Shown: positions 50,060 to 58,238 of the stretch, piece by piece
How the letters are laid out: every line of letters begins with the position of its first letter
How positions within the stretch are numbered: position 1 is the stretch's first letter
Assembly (NCBI RefSeq): GCF_014649335.1
Contig: NZ_BMSV01000006.1
Location: forward strand, 310,001-374,000
Direction of reading: 5' to 3'
Length of the DNA stretch: 64,000 nucleotides
From: Streptomyces roseolilacinus
GTDB lineage: Bacteria; Actinomycetota; Actinomycetes; Streptomycetales; Streptomycetaceae
Translations under genes and position numbers: made by a program
The notes under the pieces: model-generated
Told to the model about the DNA's origin: nothing
The model's database searches: none
Seen by the model: only the letters and a program-made list of their open reading frames with translations

Positions 50060-51376
50060 ATGGGACGTATGACGAAGACGGGGACGACAGGGACGGCGGG
50101 AACGAGCGGACCGGCGGGACCGGCGGGGACCGCGGGCGACGAGGCGCGCGGGACCGCAGCCGGCACCGGGGTCAGGACCGGGGCCGGCGGGCGGATGCCG
50201 CTGCTGGACGTGCTGCGCGGGGTCGCGATCCTGGGCACGCTGATGACCAACGTGTGGATCTTCACCGGTCCGGGCGCCGAGTGGGGCGTCCTCAGCGGCG
50301 GCACGTCGGCGGGCGGGGTGACCGGCTCGGCGGGGGACGTGGCGGAGGCCGTGTTCCGGCTGGTCGCGGACGGCAAGTTCCTGTCGATGCTGACCATCCT
50401 GTTCGGCGCGGGACTGGCCATCCAGTACCGCTCCGCCGAGCGGCGCGGTGAGCCGTGGCCGGGCCGGTACCGGTGGCGGGCGCTGTTCCTCTTCGCCGAG
50501 GGCACCGTGCACTTCGTGCTGGTCTTCGCGTGGGACGTGCTCATGGGGTACGCCGTGACGGCGCTGTTCACCGCCTGGCTGCTGACCCGCTCGGCGCGGG
50601 CCCGCCGCCGGGTGGCGGTGGCGGCGGCGGGCCTGCACCTGACGCTGATGGGGCTGCTGACGGCGGTGCTCGTCGCCTACGGGGACGGGGACGCAGGAGC
50701 GGGTGACGGGGTGTCGCCGCAGGTCGTGGACCTGTACGCGCACGGGAGCTGGGCGGACCAGATCGCGTTCCGGCTGGAGAACGCCGTCGCCCTGCGGCTG
50801 GAGCCGGTCCTGACCTTCGGCCTGCTGCTGTTCCTGTTCCTGCTGGGCGTGCGGCTGCTGCGGGCCGGGGCCTTCGCCGCGGACGGGACGGGGCGGCGGA
50901 TCCGGGCGCGGATGCTGCGGTGGGGCCTGGGCCTGGGCGTGCCGCTGAACGCGGCGTGCGCGGTGGGCGGCGAGGACTGGTTCCTGCTGGGCCGGTACGG
51001 GGCGGCGCCGCTGGTCGCGGTCGGGTACGTGGGCCTGATCGGCGCCGTCGTGGACCGCGTCCGGCGGCCGGGCCCGCTGACGCGGGGCCTCACCTCCCTG
51101 GGCCGCACGGCCCTGACCGGGTACGTCCTGCAGAACCTGCTGTGCGTCCTCGTCTCGTACGGTTTCGGCCTCGGGCTGGCCGCACGGCTGGGCGAGGGGG
51201 GCCGCGGCTGGGAGCCGTGGTGGGTGATGGGCCTGTGGGCCTCGGTCTCCGTCCTGCTGCTCGTCGCGTCGACGCTGTGGCTGCGGCGGTTCCCGGCGGG
51301 GCCGCTGGAGGCGGTGCAGCGGTGGGCGCTCGGACTGGCCGGAAACCGCTCGACCCGGGCGGGGCGATCTTCCTAG
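50060..51376 (+). CDS. DUF418-type polytopic membrane protein
   Basis: The 438-residue protein has a Gly/Thr-rich N-terminus (about 45 residues) followed by about nine membrane segments. Typical family blocks are PLLDVLRGVAILGTLMTN, FLSMLTILFGAGLAIQYR, LEPVLTFGLLLFLFLLGV and GRTALTGYVLQNLLC. DUF418 proteins resemble acyltransferase-3-like membrane enzymes, but their function is unproven. The start may be ATG 50060 or ATG 50069; neither has a clear ribosome binding site. Confidence 0.85.
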   Translation: MGRMTKTGTTGTAGTSGPAGPAGTAGDEARGTAAGTGVRTGAGGRMPLLDVLRGVAILGTLMTNVWIFTGPGAEWGVLSGGTSAGGVTGSAGDVAEAVFRLVADGKFLSMLTILFGAGLAIQYRSAERRGEPWPGRYRWRALFLFAEGTVHFVLVFAWDVLMGYAVTALFTAWLLTRSARARRRVAVAAAGLHLTLMGLLTAVLVAYGDGDAGAGDGVSPQVVDLYAHGSWADQIAFRLENAVALRLEPVLTFGLLLFLFLLGVRLLRAGAFAADGTGRRIRARMLRWGLGLGVPLNAACAVGGEDWFLLGRYGAAPLVAVGYVGLIGAVVDRVRRPGPLTRGLTSLGRTALTGYVLQNLLCVLVSYGFGLGLAARLGEGGRGWEPWWVMGLWASVSVLLLVASTLWLRRFPAGPLEAVQRWALGLAGNRSTRAGRSS

Positions 51377-51460
51377 ACTCCGGGTACGGCATCGCGTGTC
51401 GGTCACCGACCGGGTGAGGCATGGAGGTGTCCGTGAGATGCCCGACGGAGGCATTCCACC

Positions 51461-51859
51461 GTGTCAGTAGAGCTCAACCACACCATCATCGCCGCCCGGG
51501 ACAAGCGGGAGTCCGCCGACTTCCTCGCCCACATCCTCGGACTGGAGGTCGGCGCCGAGATGGGGCCGTTCCTCCCGGTGCAGACCGCCAACGGGGTCAC
51601 CCTCGACTTCGCGACGGTCCCCGAGGAGCACATCACCACGCAGCACTACGCGTTCCTGATCTCGGAGGCCGAGTTCGACGCGGCCTTCGAGCGGATCCGG
51701 CAGGCCGGCATCCCGTACTGGGCCGATCCGCGCCAGGAGCGGCCCGGCGAGATCAACCGCAACGACGGCGGGCGCGGCCTGTACTTCATGGACCCGTCCC
51801 GCCAGGCCATGGAGATCATCACCCGCCCCTACGGGAGCGGGAGCGACCCGGCCGCCTGA
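51461..51859 (+). CDS. VOC-family (glyoxalase/bleomycin-resistance-like) protein
   Basis: The 132-residue protein starts at GTG 51461 with GGAGG 9 nt upstream. It shows paired beta-alpha-beta-beta-beta units: VELNHTIIAARDKRESADFL (in part), THHYAF-like (TTQHYAFLI), GRGLYFMDPSRQAMEIITRPYG. Metal ligands probably include H7, H63 and E116-type positions (MEIIT). Members include glyoxalases, dioxygenases and drug-binding proteins, and this one cannot be assigned further. It stands alone, convergent with the carboxypeptidase gene. Confidence 0.88.
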   Translation: MSVELNHTIIAARDKRESADFLAHILGLEVGAEMGPFLPVQTANGVTLDFATVPEEHITTQHYAFLISEAEFDAAFERIRQAGIPYWADPRQERPGEINRNDGGRGLYFMDPSRQAMEIITRPYGSGSDPAA

Positions 51860-51889
51860 CCCGCGGCGCGTCCTGACCCGCGGCGGGTC

Positions 51890-53299
51890 CTAGCGGACCG
51901 TGCGCCGCCGCGCCGTCCACAGGGTCGCGGCGGCCACGCACGCCGAACCGACCAGGAGGACCGGCACCAGCGGATCGGGCGGCGGCCCGCCGCCGGTCCC
52001 CGCCGCTCCTGCCGCCGCCGGACGGGCCGCGGCGGGACCGGGCGCGCCGGACACGTCACCGGACGGGGCCGTGCTCCGGGCGGGCGTGCCGCGGGCGGGG
52101 GGCGGGGCCGCGGGTCCGGCGGCGGACGTCCCCCGGGGAGCCGAGGCGGAAGCCGCACCGGGCGCCGGGGCGGACGCGGAGGCGGGGGCCGCACCGGGCG
52201 TCCTGCCGGGCGCCCGGCCCGCGACCGCCGCCCGGCCCGGCTCCGGCGCGGTCGGCGTCCCCGCCGCGGACGACACCTGCATCGCGGCGGCGGGCGGCAG
52301 CAGCGACCCGACGGGCCGGGCCTTCGCCCCGGGCCCGAAACCCCAGTCCAGCAGTGCCCTGGCCTCCTCGTACACCGCGCTCCCGCCGCCGGAGCGCGGG
52401 TTCATGACCGTCACGACGAGGGTGCGCCCGCCCCGCCGGGCGGCGGCGATCAGGGTGTGGCCGGCGCGGCTGGTGTAGCCGTTCTTCACGCCGAGGACGC
52501 CGGGGTACCGGGCGACGCCGTCCTCGCCGGTGAGCAGGCGGTTGGTGTTGCGGATGCCGTACGACCAGCCGTCCGCCGGGAAGGTCGCGTACGGCAGGGC
52601 GCAGTACCGGGCGAAGTCCGGGTCGCGCAGCCCCTCGCGGCCGAAGACGGCGAGGTCGTACGCGGACGAGACCTGGCCCGGCGCGTCGTACCCGTCCGGG
52701 GAGACGACCTCCGTGTCGAACGCGCCGAGGGTCCGGGCGGTGGCCTCCATCTGGCGCGCGGTGGCCTCCCAGCCGCCGTTGAGGCCGGCCAGGACGTGGA
52801 CGGCGTCGTTGCCGGAGTGCAGGAACACGCCGCGCCAGAGGTCCGCGACCTGGTACGTCACGTCCTCCTTCACGCCGACGAGGCTGCTGCCCTCGCCGAT
52901 GCCGGTGAGTTCCCGCTCCGACACGGTGTGCCGGGCGGTCTGCGACAGCCTGGGCAGCACGGTGAGCGCGAACAGGGCCTTCAGGGTGGAGGCGGGCGGC
53001 AGCCGCTTGTGGGCGTCGCGGGCGGCGAGGACGTCGCCGCTGCCGGCGTCCGCGACGAGCCAGGAGCGCGCGGACAGGGCGGGCGGCGGGGCGGCGCCGG
53101 GCGGGAGCCGCACCTGGGTGCCGGACCGGTGCAGCAGCGCCGGGTCGACGCGGGCGCCGGGGCGGGGCGGCATCGGTTCGCCCGGGCGGGGAGCGGCGGA
53201 GGACACGGCGGACGACAGCACGAGCAGCGGCAGGAGCAGGACGAGCAGCAGGAGGGCGACGGGACCCGAGGCGAGGCGAGCCGAAGAGCTGACGATCAT
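51890..53299 (-). CDS. D-alanyl-D-alanine carboxypeptidase (S11 PBP)
   Basis: The 469-residue protein has an N-terminal signal or anchor (about 12-36) and the penicillin-binding catalytic set S104-T-L-K107, S162-G-N164 and K272-N-G (the usual KTG is KNG). Residues about 350-445 are a Pro/Ala/Ser/Gly-rich wall-spanning linker, and a final membrane segment with RRR (VLLVGSACVAAATLWTARRR) anchors the C-terminus. It trims pentapeptide stems of peptidoglycan outside the membrane. It starts at ATG 53299 and is monocistronic, convergent with the VOC gene. Confidence 0.9.
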   Translation of the reverse strand: MIVSSSARLASGPVALLLLVLLLPLLVLSSAVSSAAPRPGEPMPPRPGARVDPALLHRSGTQVRLPPGAAPPPALSARSWLVADAGSGDVLAARDAHKRLPPASTLKALFALTVLPRLSQTARHTVSERELTGIGEGSSLVGVKEDVTYQVADLWRGVFLHSGNDAVHVLAGLNGGWEATARQMEATARTLGAFDTEVVSPDGYDAPGQVSSAYDLAVFGREGLRDPDFARYCALPYATFPADGWSYGIRNTNRLLTGEDGVARYPGVLGVKNGYTSRAGHTLIAAARRGGRTLVVTVMNPRSGGGSAVYEEARALLDWGFGPGAKARPVGSLLPPAAAMQVSSAAGTPTAPEPGRAAVAGRAPGRTPGAAPASASAPAPGAASASAPRGTSAAGPAAPPPARGTPARSTAPSGDVSGAPGPAAARPAAAGAAGTGGGPPPDPLVPVLLVGSACVAAATLWTARRRTVR

Positions 53300-53553
53300 T
53301 CAGCCACGGTAGGAACCCGCCGCTCCCCCCGCCCCCCGGCGTGCACCAACCGGCGTACGTCCCCCACCCCACCGCCCCCGGCACCCACCCGAGCGGGTGC
53401 CCCGGTCCGCCCGGAGCCGCCGTCCCGCCCGCCCCGCCCCCGGCGTCATCCGGACGGCCGTTCCGGAGGCCACCCGGGGGGCACGGCCCGACCGGGGCTG
53501 GTATTCCGGAGGGGTAAGCGTCCGTGGGGGGCCTGCCGAGTGGAGGGCCACTC

Positions 53554-54360
53554 ATGACCCAGCACCTTCCGACCACCGGCCTTGCGGTGGAGTTCCAGCA
53601 GGGCATCACCGACGCCTGGTCGAAGGTCGCCCAGTTCGTCCCGAAGTTCGTGGCGTTCCTGGTCATCCTGGCCGTCGGCTGGTTCATTTCCAAGATCATC
53701 GCCAAGGTGGTGGACCGGGTCCTGCGGAAGGTCGGCTTCGAGCGGCTCAGCGAGCGCGCGGGGTCCTCCCGCATGCTCGCGAACTCGCCGTACGACGCGA
53801 CCGGCATCCTGAGCAAGGTCGTCTACTACGGGCTCCTCCTGGTCACCCTGCAGCTCGCCTTCGGCGTCTTCGGGCCGAACCCGATCAGCGGCATGATCGA
53901 CGGCATCGTCTCCTGGCTGCCGAAGGCCCTGGTCGCGCTGGTCCTGGTGGTCGTCGCGATGGCCATCGCCAACGCCGTCCGCACCATCGTGCGGGGCGTC
54001 CTCTCCGGCGTCTCGTACGGCAACACGGTCGCGACCGTCGTCTGGGGCGTGATCGTCGGGCTCGGTGTGATCGCCGCGCTGAGCCAGGCCGGCATCGCCA
54101 CGGCCGTCACCCAGCCGGTGCTGTACGCGGTGCTCGCGGCGGCGGCCGGCATCCTGATCGTCGGCGTCGGCGGTGGCGCGATCGTCCCGATGCGGCAGCG
54201 GATGGAGCGCTGGATGAGCGCCGCCGAGCAGGAGTCCTCGAAGGCCCGCACGGGCGCCGGCGCCTACATGGCGGGCCGCGAGGACGCGCTGTCCCGGCAG
54301 CGCGAGCAGGAGCGCGAGCGCCGCACGGGCGGCGGTACGGGCGGCGCGGACCGGATCTGA
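53554..54360 (+). CDS. Small mechanosensitive-channel-like membrane protein
   Basis: The 268-residue protein starts at ATG 53554 with GGAGG 7 nt upstream. Five membrane segments are seen (about 27-45, 87-103, 120-143, 158-178, 187-208), with the TM-helix repeats (FVAFLVILAVGWFISKIIAKVVDRVLRKVGFERL, in parts) of the CmpX/MscS-related family, but no MscS beta domain. The C-terminal tail is charged (SRQREQERERR). It may help osmotic adaptation. Its 3' end nearly touches the convergent gene at 54365. Confidence 0.82.
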   Translation: MTQHLPTTGLAVEFQQGITDAWSKVAQFVPKFVAFLVILAVGWFISKIIAKVVDRVLRKVGFERLSERAGSSRMLANSPYDATGILSKVVYYGLLLVTLQLAFGVFGPNPISGMIDGIVSWLPKALVALVLVVVAMAIANAVRTIVRGVLSGVSYGNTVATVVWGVIVGLGVIAALSQAGIATAVTQPVLYAVLAAAAGILIVGVGGGAIVPMRQRMERWMSAAEQESSKARTGAGAYMAGREDALSRQREQERERRTGGGTGGADRI

Positions 54361-54364
54361 GCGG

Positions 54365-54760
54365 TCAGCCCGCGTCCGGGTCCGGGTCGCGGTCCCCGCC
54401 GCGGCCCGGGCCGGGCTCCGCGTCCCGTTCCCGCACGTCGAGCGGGCCGTGGTCCCCCAGCAGGCCGTACCGGCGCACCAGCCAGCAGACGGCCGTCAAC
54501 CGGCACACCGCGAAGTCGTGCCCCACCGGCTCCTCCCAGCCGGTCTCGGCGAGCGCGTCGAGGAACCCGAGCGCGTAGTCGGAGAGGGCCTCCCCGTCCG
54601 GCGGCCCCGGCACCAGGTCCGGGCCGGCGGCGCCGATGCGCTCGCGCAGCGCGGCGACGTGCTGGTCGACGGCCGCGACGAAGCCGGGCTCGAAGGCGAA
54701 CTCGGCCAGGCGCGGCGCGAACGTCGTGGCGACGGCGGTGAGGGGCGAGAGGGAAGGCAC
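54365..54760 (-). CDS. Hypothetical protein (DUF6401-like), 131 aa
   Basis: The protein is helical (TAVATTFAPRLAEFAFEPGF, VDQHVAALRERIG, YALGFLDALAETGWEEPVG read in parts, LTAVCWLVRRYGLL) with a disordered acidic tail. It faintly recalls Streptomyces proteins called DUF6401, often linked to natural-product clusters, but there is no such cluster here and I would not rely on it. Start ATG 54760. It is convergent with the channel-like gene, 4 bp apart. Confidence 0.6.
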   Translation of the reverse strand: MPSLSPLTAVATTFAPRLAEFAFEPGFVAAVDQHVAALRERIGAAGPDLVPGPPDGEALSDYALGFLDALAETGWEEPVGHDFAVCRLTAVCWLVRRYGLLGDHGPLDVRERDAEPGPGRGGDRDPDPDAG

Positions 54761-54962
54761 CCGCCCACGTTAGGCGGAGGGCGGTCACCCGGAAGAACCC
54801 CAAAGGGGGCATGCGACGCATCTCACGCTCTTTGGGCATTGGTTGATCATTCGGACGGGCTCCGGGGTGATTCCGGGTCGGCAGGGTAGGGGCCGCTCCT
54901 GAGGGGCACTTGGGAGGGAACTTCTTTCGGAGCCCGCCCCTGAGAACCCCGGGAGGAACCCC

Positions 54963-55325
54963 ATGAACGCGGTCCTGCACGACAAGCTCTTCATGCGCCT
55001 TCACGAACTGCCGGTGCTCGCCCACATGACCTACGACGAGACCGACCCGTACGCGGTGCGGGTGGCGTTCACGGACGGTGACTACGTGTACGCGGAATGG
55101 CGGCTGGACCGGGGGATGCTGCGGGAGGGGATGCGGCGCGAGGTCGGGGAGGGCGACGTCCGGATATGGCCGGGCGTGCACATCGAACTGTGCGGCGAGG
55201 CCGACTTCACGGTGGGGGAGGAGTCGCTGGCGCGCTTCCTGGAGCGGACGTACGAGGTGGTGCCCGAGGGCGAGGAGCGGGTGGACGTGGACGGCCTGGT
55301 CAACCGCCTCCTCGCCGCCGGCTGA
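54963..55325 (+). CDS. SsgA-like protein (SALP)
   Basis: The 120-residue protein starts at ATG 54963 with GGGAGGAA upstream. It has the family pattern: YDETDPYAVRVAF, YAEWRLDRGMLREGM, GEGDVRIWPG, and FLERTYEVVPEGEE near the C-terminus. SALPs are found only in morphologically complex actinomycetes, where they guide septum placement and spore-wall work. It is shorter than most (about 130-145). It stands alone behind a 200-bp region, and I cannot tell which of the ssgA-G set, if any, it matches. Confidence 0.88.
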   Translation: MNAVLHDKLFMRLHELPVLAHMTYDETDPYAVRVAFTDGDYVYAEWRLDRGMLREGMRREVGEGDVRIWPGVHIELCGEADFTVGEESLARFLERTYEVVPEGEERVDVDGLVNRLLAAG

Positions 55326-55441
55326 GCCCCGGCCGGGTCTCCACCGCGGGGCGGGGCTCCGTGGGCCGGGGCTCGATGGGAGGGACCTCCGTGGGAGGGG
55401 GCTTGACGGACCGGGCACCGGCGGGGCCGGGACCCAGCCGT

Positions 55442-55486
55442 CCGGGGCTCAGTGGGCCGGGGCTCAGTGGGCCGGGGCTCGGCGGG
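55442..55486. repeat. Three 15-bp tandem repeats
   Basis: Units of CCGGGGCTCAGTGGG begin at 55442, 55457 and 55472 (the last is CGGCGGG-ended), with related GGGCCGGGGCTC fragments upstream from about 55370. They lie in the 194-bp gap between the converging SALP and copper-protein genes. They are probably slippage products. Confidence 0.6.
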
Positions 55487-55519
55487 CCGGGAGGGCCGCC
55501 GGCCGGGGGCGTGGCCGGG

Positions 55520-55936
55520 TCACCCGAGGGCGCCGAGGAGCTCGTTGCACGCCTGCTCGCAACGACGGCAGGCCTCCGCGCAGACGCGGCAGTGCTCGTG
55601 CCGGGAGGCGTGGCGCTCGCACTCCTCCGCACAGGCCGAGCAGGCGACGGCGCAGGCGCGCAGGACGGCGCGGGTCAGGTTCGCGTCGTAACCGGTGTGA
55701 CGGGACAGGACGGAGCCGGTGGCCTGGCAGATGTCGGCGCAGTCCATGTCGGTGCGGATGCACTTGGCCAGCTCGTCGAGGTGGTGGGCCTCGGAGAGAC
55801 AGGCGTCGGCGCAGGCGCTGCACGCCTGGGCGCAGGCGGCGCACTCCTCGATGCAGCGGACGAGCTTGTGGCGGTCGACGCCGCCGAGGTCGGCGGGGTA
55901 GGTGCGGAGCATGTCTTCGACGACGAGGGAAGCCAT
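55520..55936 (-). CDS. Four-helix-bundle copper-binding protein (Csp/DUF326-like)
   Basis: The 138-residue protein has 18 cysteines spaced on helices as CxxxC or CxxC (RCIEECAACAQACSACADAC in part, KCIRTDMDCADIC, ACAVACSACAEEC, HCRVCAEACRRCEQAC). Such bundles point cysteines inward and store many Cu(I) ions. There is no signal peptide, so it resembles the cytosolic Csp3 type. The ATG at 55936 is 136 bp from the divergent fluoride-channel operon. It may protect from copper or supply copper enzymes during development. Confidence 0.88.
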   Translation of the reverse strand: MASLVVEDMLRTYPADLGGVDRHKLVRCIEECAACAQACSACADACLSEAHHLDELAKCIRTDMDCADICQATGSVLSRHTGYDANLTRAVLRACAVACSACAEECERHASRHEHCRVCAEACRRCEQACNELLGALG

Positions 55937-56071
55937 GGGGTCTCGCCTCCGATGGGTGGGTTTCGTCCTCTGTCCGACCAGTGTCCCGCCGGGGCGGGAA
56001 ACCCGCAGCGGGGACGGGACCGGGGTACGCCCCCGAGGCCGCCGACCCGGCCGCGACTAGGCTTTTCCGCC

Positions 56072-56563
56072 ATGACCCCGAGCCCTCCCGCGGACCGCCC
56101 CGCGCCCGGTGCGCACGCGGCCGGCGGCCGGGACGCCCGTCCGCGCCGGGCCGCCGGGTTCGACGGCCCGCTGCTCGGCGCCGTCGCCCTGGGCGGGGCG
56201 CTGGGCGCGGGAGCGCGGTACGCCGTGGCGCTGGCCCTGCCCGCCGCGCCGGGCGCCTTCCCCTGGGCGACCCTGTGGACCAACGTCGCCGGCTGCGCCC
56301 TCATGGGCGTGTTCACGGCGCTGCTCGACGAGGCGCGGCGCCCCCACCGCCTGCTGCGCCCGCTGGTCGGTACGGGGGTGCTGGGCGGGTTCACGACGTT
56401 CTCGACGTACGCCCTGGAGACCCGCGTGCTGCTGGAGCGGGGCCGGGTCCCGACGGCGCTCGGGTACCTGGCGGGCACGCTGGTCGCGGCGCTGGCGGCG
56501 GTCGCGGTGGCGGCGTGGGCGACGCGGAGCCTGGCGGCACGGGTACGCAGGAGGCGGACATGA
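56072..56563 (+). CDS. crcB1: Fluoride channel subunit FluC/CrcB 1
   Basis: The 163-residue protein has a roughly 30-residue Pro/Ala-rich extension and four membrane segments. Fluc motifs are LGGALGAGARYAV, the TLWTNVAGCALMG asparagine and GGFTTFSTYALE (Phe-box and Na+-site Thr). It heads a three-gene operon joined by 4-nt overlaps: crcB1, a DUF190 gene and crcB2. The two CrcB subunits differ, so a heterodimeric dual-topology channel is likely. ATG 56072 follows a TAGGCT -10-like hexamer closely. Confidence 0.9.
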   Translation: MTPSPPADRPAPGAHAAGGRDARPRRAAGFDGPLLGAVALGGALGAGARYAVALALPAAPGAFPWATLWTNVAGCALMGVFTALLDEARRPHRLLRPLVGTGVLGGFTTFSTYALETRVLLERGRVPTALGYLAGTLVAALAAVAVAAWATRSLAARVRRRRT

Positions 56564-56916
56564 CGGAGCCGGCCCGGCCGTCGGGCGCGGCGACGCGGCT
56601 GACGGTCCTCGTCGGGGAGTCGGACCAGTGGCACCACAGGCCGCTGTACGCGGAGGTCGTGCACCGCGCCCGCGAGGCGGGCCTGGCGGGGGCGAGCGTC
56701 TTCCGGGGCGTGGAGGGCTTCGGCGCGTCGTCGCTGGTCCACACCTCACGGCTGCTGTCGCTGAGCGAGGACCTGCCGGTGGCGGTGGTGATCGTCGACG
56801 AGGACGCGCGGATCCGGGAGTTCCTGCCGCGGCTGGACGGCCTGGTGACCGGGGGCCTGGTGACGCTGGAGCCGTGCGAGGTGGTCCGGTACGCGGGCGG
56901 GGGCGCGGCCGGGTGA
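56560..56916 (+). CDS. DUF190 protein in fluoride-channel operon
   Basis: The 118-residue PII-like protein (RLTVLVGESDQWHHRPLY, VVHRAREAGLAGASVFRG, SLSEDLPVAVVIVDEDARI, all family-typical) is encoded between the two crcB genes with overlaps on both sides. DUF190 proteins resemble nitrogen PII trimers and are often encoded beside crcB in actinobacteria. A role in sensing or gating the fluoride channel is plausible but unproven. Confidence 0.88.
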   Translation: MTEPARPSGAATRLTVLVGESDQWHHRPLYAEVVHRAREAGLAGASVFRGVEGFGASSLVHTSRLLSLSEDLPVAVVIVDEDARIREFLPRLDGLVTGGLVTLEPCEVVRYAGGGAAG

Positions 56917-57275
56917 CGTGGCTGCTGGTCCTGGTGGGCGGCGCGCTGGGCGCCCCGCTGCGGTACCTGACCGACCGGGCGGTCCAGTCCCGCCACGACA
57001 CGGTCTTCCCGTGGGGCACCCTGACGGTCAACGTCCTGGGCTCCCTCGTCCTGGGCGCCCTGGCCGGCGCGGCGGTGGCGGCCCCGGCGTACGCCCTCCT
57101 GGGCACGGGCCTGTGCGGCGCGCTGACCACGTACTCCACGTTCTCGTACGAGACCCTGCGCCTGACCCGCGCGGGCGCCACCCGGTACGCGGCCGCCAAC
57201 GCGGCGGTGACGGTCGCCGCGTCCCTGGGCGCCGCGGCGGCGGGCCTGGCCCTGGGGCACGCGCTCGGCGCCTGA
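56913..57275 (+). CDS. crcB2: Fluoride channel subunit FluC/CrcB 2
   Basis: The 120-residue protein starts at a GTG overlapping the DUF190 stop. Four membrane segments carry GGALGAPLRYLTDRAV, WGTLTVNVLGSLVLG and CGALTTYSTFSYETLRL. It lacks the long N-terminal extension of the first subunit. It probably pairs with CrcB1 to export fluoride across the cytoplasmic membrane. Confidence 0.92.
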   Translation: MTWLLVLVGGALGAPLRYLTDRAVQSRHDTVFPWGTLTVNVLGSLVLGALAGAAVAAPAYALLGTGLCGALTTYSTFSYETLRLTRAGATRYAAANAAVTVAASLGAAAAGLALGHALGA

Positions 57276-57368
57276 CCCGGGAGCGGGACGGCCGTCCTCG
57301 GACGGGCCCCGCGCCCGGGCCGGCGCAAATCCGTCGCGGGGGTGGGGCGGCTCTTCCAGACTGGGCGC

Positions 57369-58184
57369 ATGGAGCGCAGGGCGGAGATCGCGGAGCGGCT
57401 GGCCGGGGTGCGGGGCGTCGTCGGGGTGTGCCTGGGCGGAAGCCGGGCGCGGGGGACGCAACGGCCGGACTCCGATCACGACCTGGGGCTGTACTACCGG
57501 GCGCCCCTGGACACCGGTGCGCTGCGGGCGCTCGCGGCCGAGCTGACCGGTGGGGCCGTCGAGGTGACGGAGCCCGGCGGCTGGGGCCCCTGGGTGGACG
57601 GCGGGGCGTGGCTGACCGTCGACGGGCAGCGGGTCGACTGGATCTACCGCGACCTGGACCGGGTGCGCCGGATCTGGGAGGAGTGCCGGGCCGGGCGGTA
57701 CGAGGTCGGGGCGCAGGCCGGGCACCCGCTGGGGGTGTACTCGCACGCGTACGTCGGGGAGCTGGCCCTCGGGCGGGTGCTCGCCGACCCGTCCGGCGAA
57801 CTGTCGGCCCTCCGCGAGCGGTTCCGGCACTACCCGGCGCCCCTGCGGGACGCCCTCGTCGACAACGCCCGCTGGGAGGCGCCCTTCGTCCTGGCGGGGG
57901 CCCGCAAGGGGGCGGTGCGCGGGGACGCCTTCCACGTCGCGGGGTGCCTCTTCCGCGCGGTCGGCCTCCTCGTCCACGCCCTGCACGCCCACGCCGGGAC
58001 CTGGGTGCTGAACGAGAAGGGCGCCGTGGACGCGGCCGGCCGGCTGCCCTGTGCGCCGGCCGGTTTCGCCGCCCGCGCCCACGCCCTGTTCGCCACCGCC
58101 GGGACCTCGCCCGAGTCCCTGCACGCCGCCCTGGACGACGCCGACCGCCTGGCCGGCGAGGTCGCGCACGCCCTCGGTGCCTGA
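57369..58184 (+). CDS. Nucleotidyltransferase-fold protein with DUF4037-like tail
   Basis: The 271-residue protein begins with a Pol-beta-type nucleotidyltransferase core: GVCLGGSRARGTQRPDSDHDLGLYY in parts (residues about 21-45, metal Asp pair D-S-D), then VDWIYRDLDRV with a third acidic residue. The helical C-terminal half (LVDNARWEAPFVLAGARKGAV in part) resembles the DUF4037/kanamycin-nucleotidyltransferase-like tails. It could modify small molecules or tRNA-like substrates; the substrate is unknown. ATG 57369 lacks a clear ribosome binding site. Confidence 0.8.
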   Translation: MERRAEIAERLAGVRGVVGVCLGGSRARGTQRPDSDHDLGLYYRAPLDTGALRALAAELTGGAVEVTEPGGWGPWVDGGAWLTVDGQRVDWIYRDLDRVRRIWEECRAGRYEVGAQAGHPLGVYSHAYVGELALGRVLADPSGELSALRERFRHYPAPLRDALVDNARWEAPFVLAGARKGAVRGDAFHVAGCLFRAVGLLVHALHAHAGTWVLNEKGAVDAAGRLPCAPAGFAARAHALFATAGTSPESLHAALDDADRLAGEVAHALGA

Positions 58185-58238
58185 CCGGCCGGGCACCCGG
58201 GGCCGGCGTTCCGGCGGGCCCGTGCGCCGGTACGCGGG

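Noticed and set aside
55937..56071. Fluoride riboswitch before crcB1
   Set aside because: I looked for the conserved crcB-motif pseudoknot sequence between the copper-protein gene and crcB1 and did not see it.
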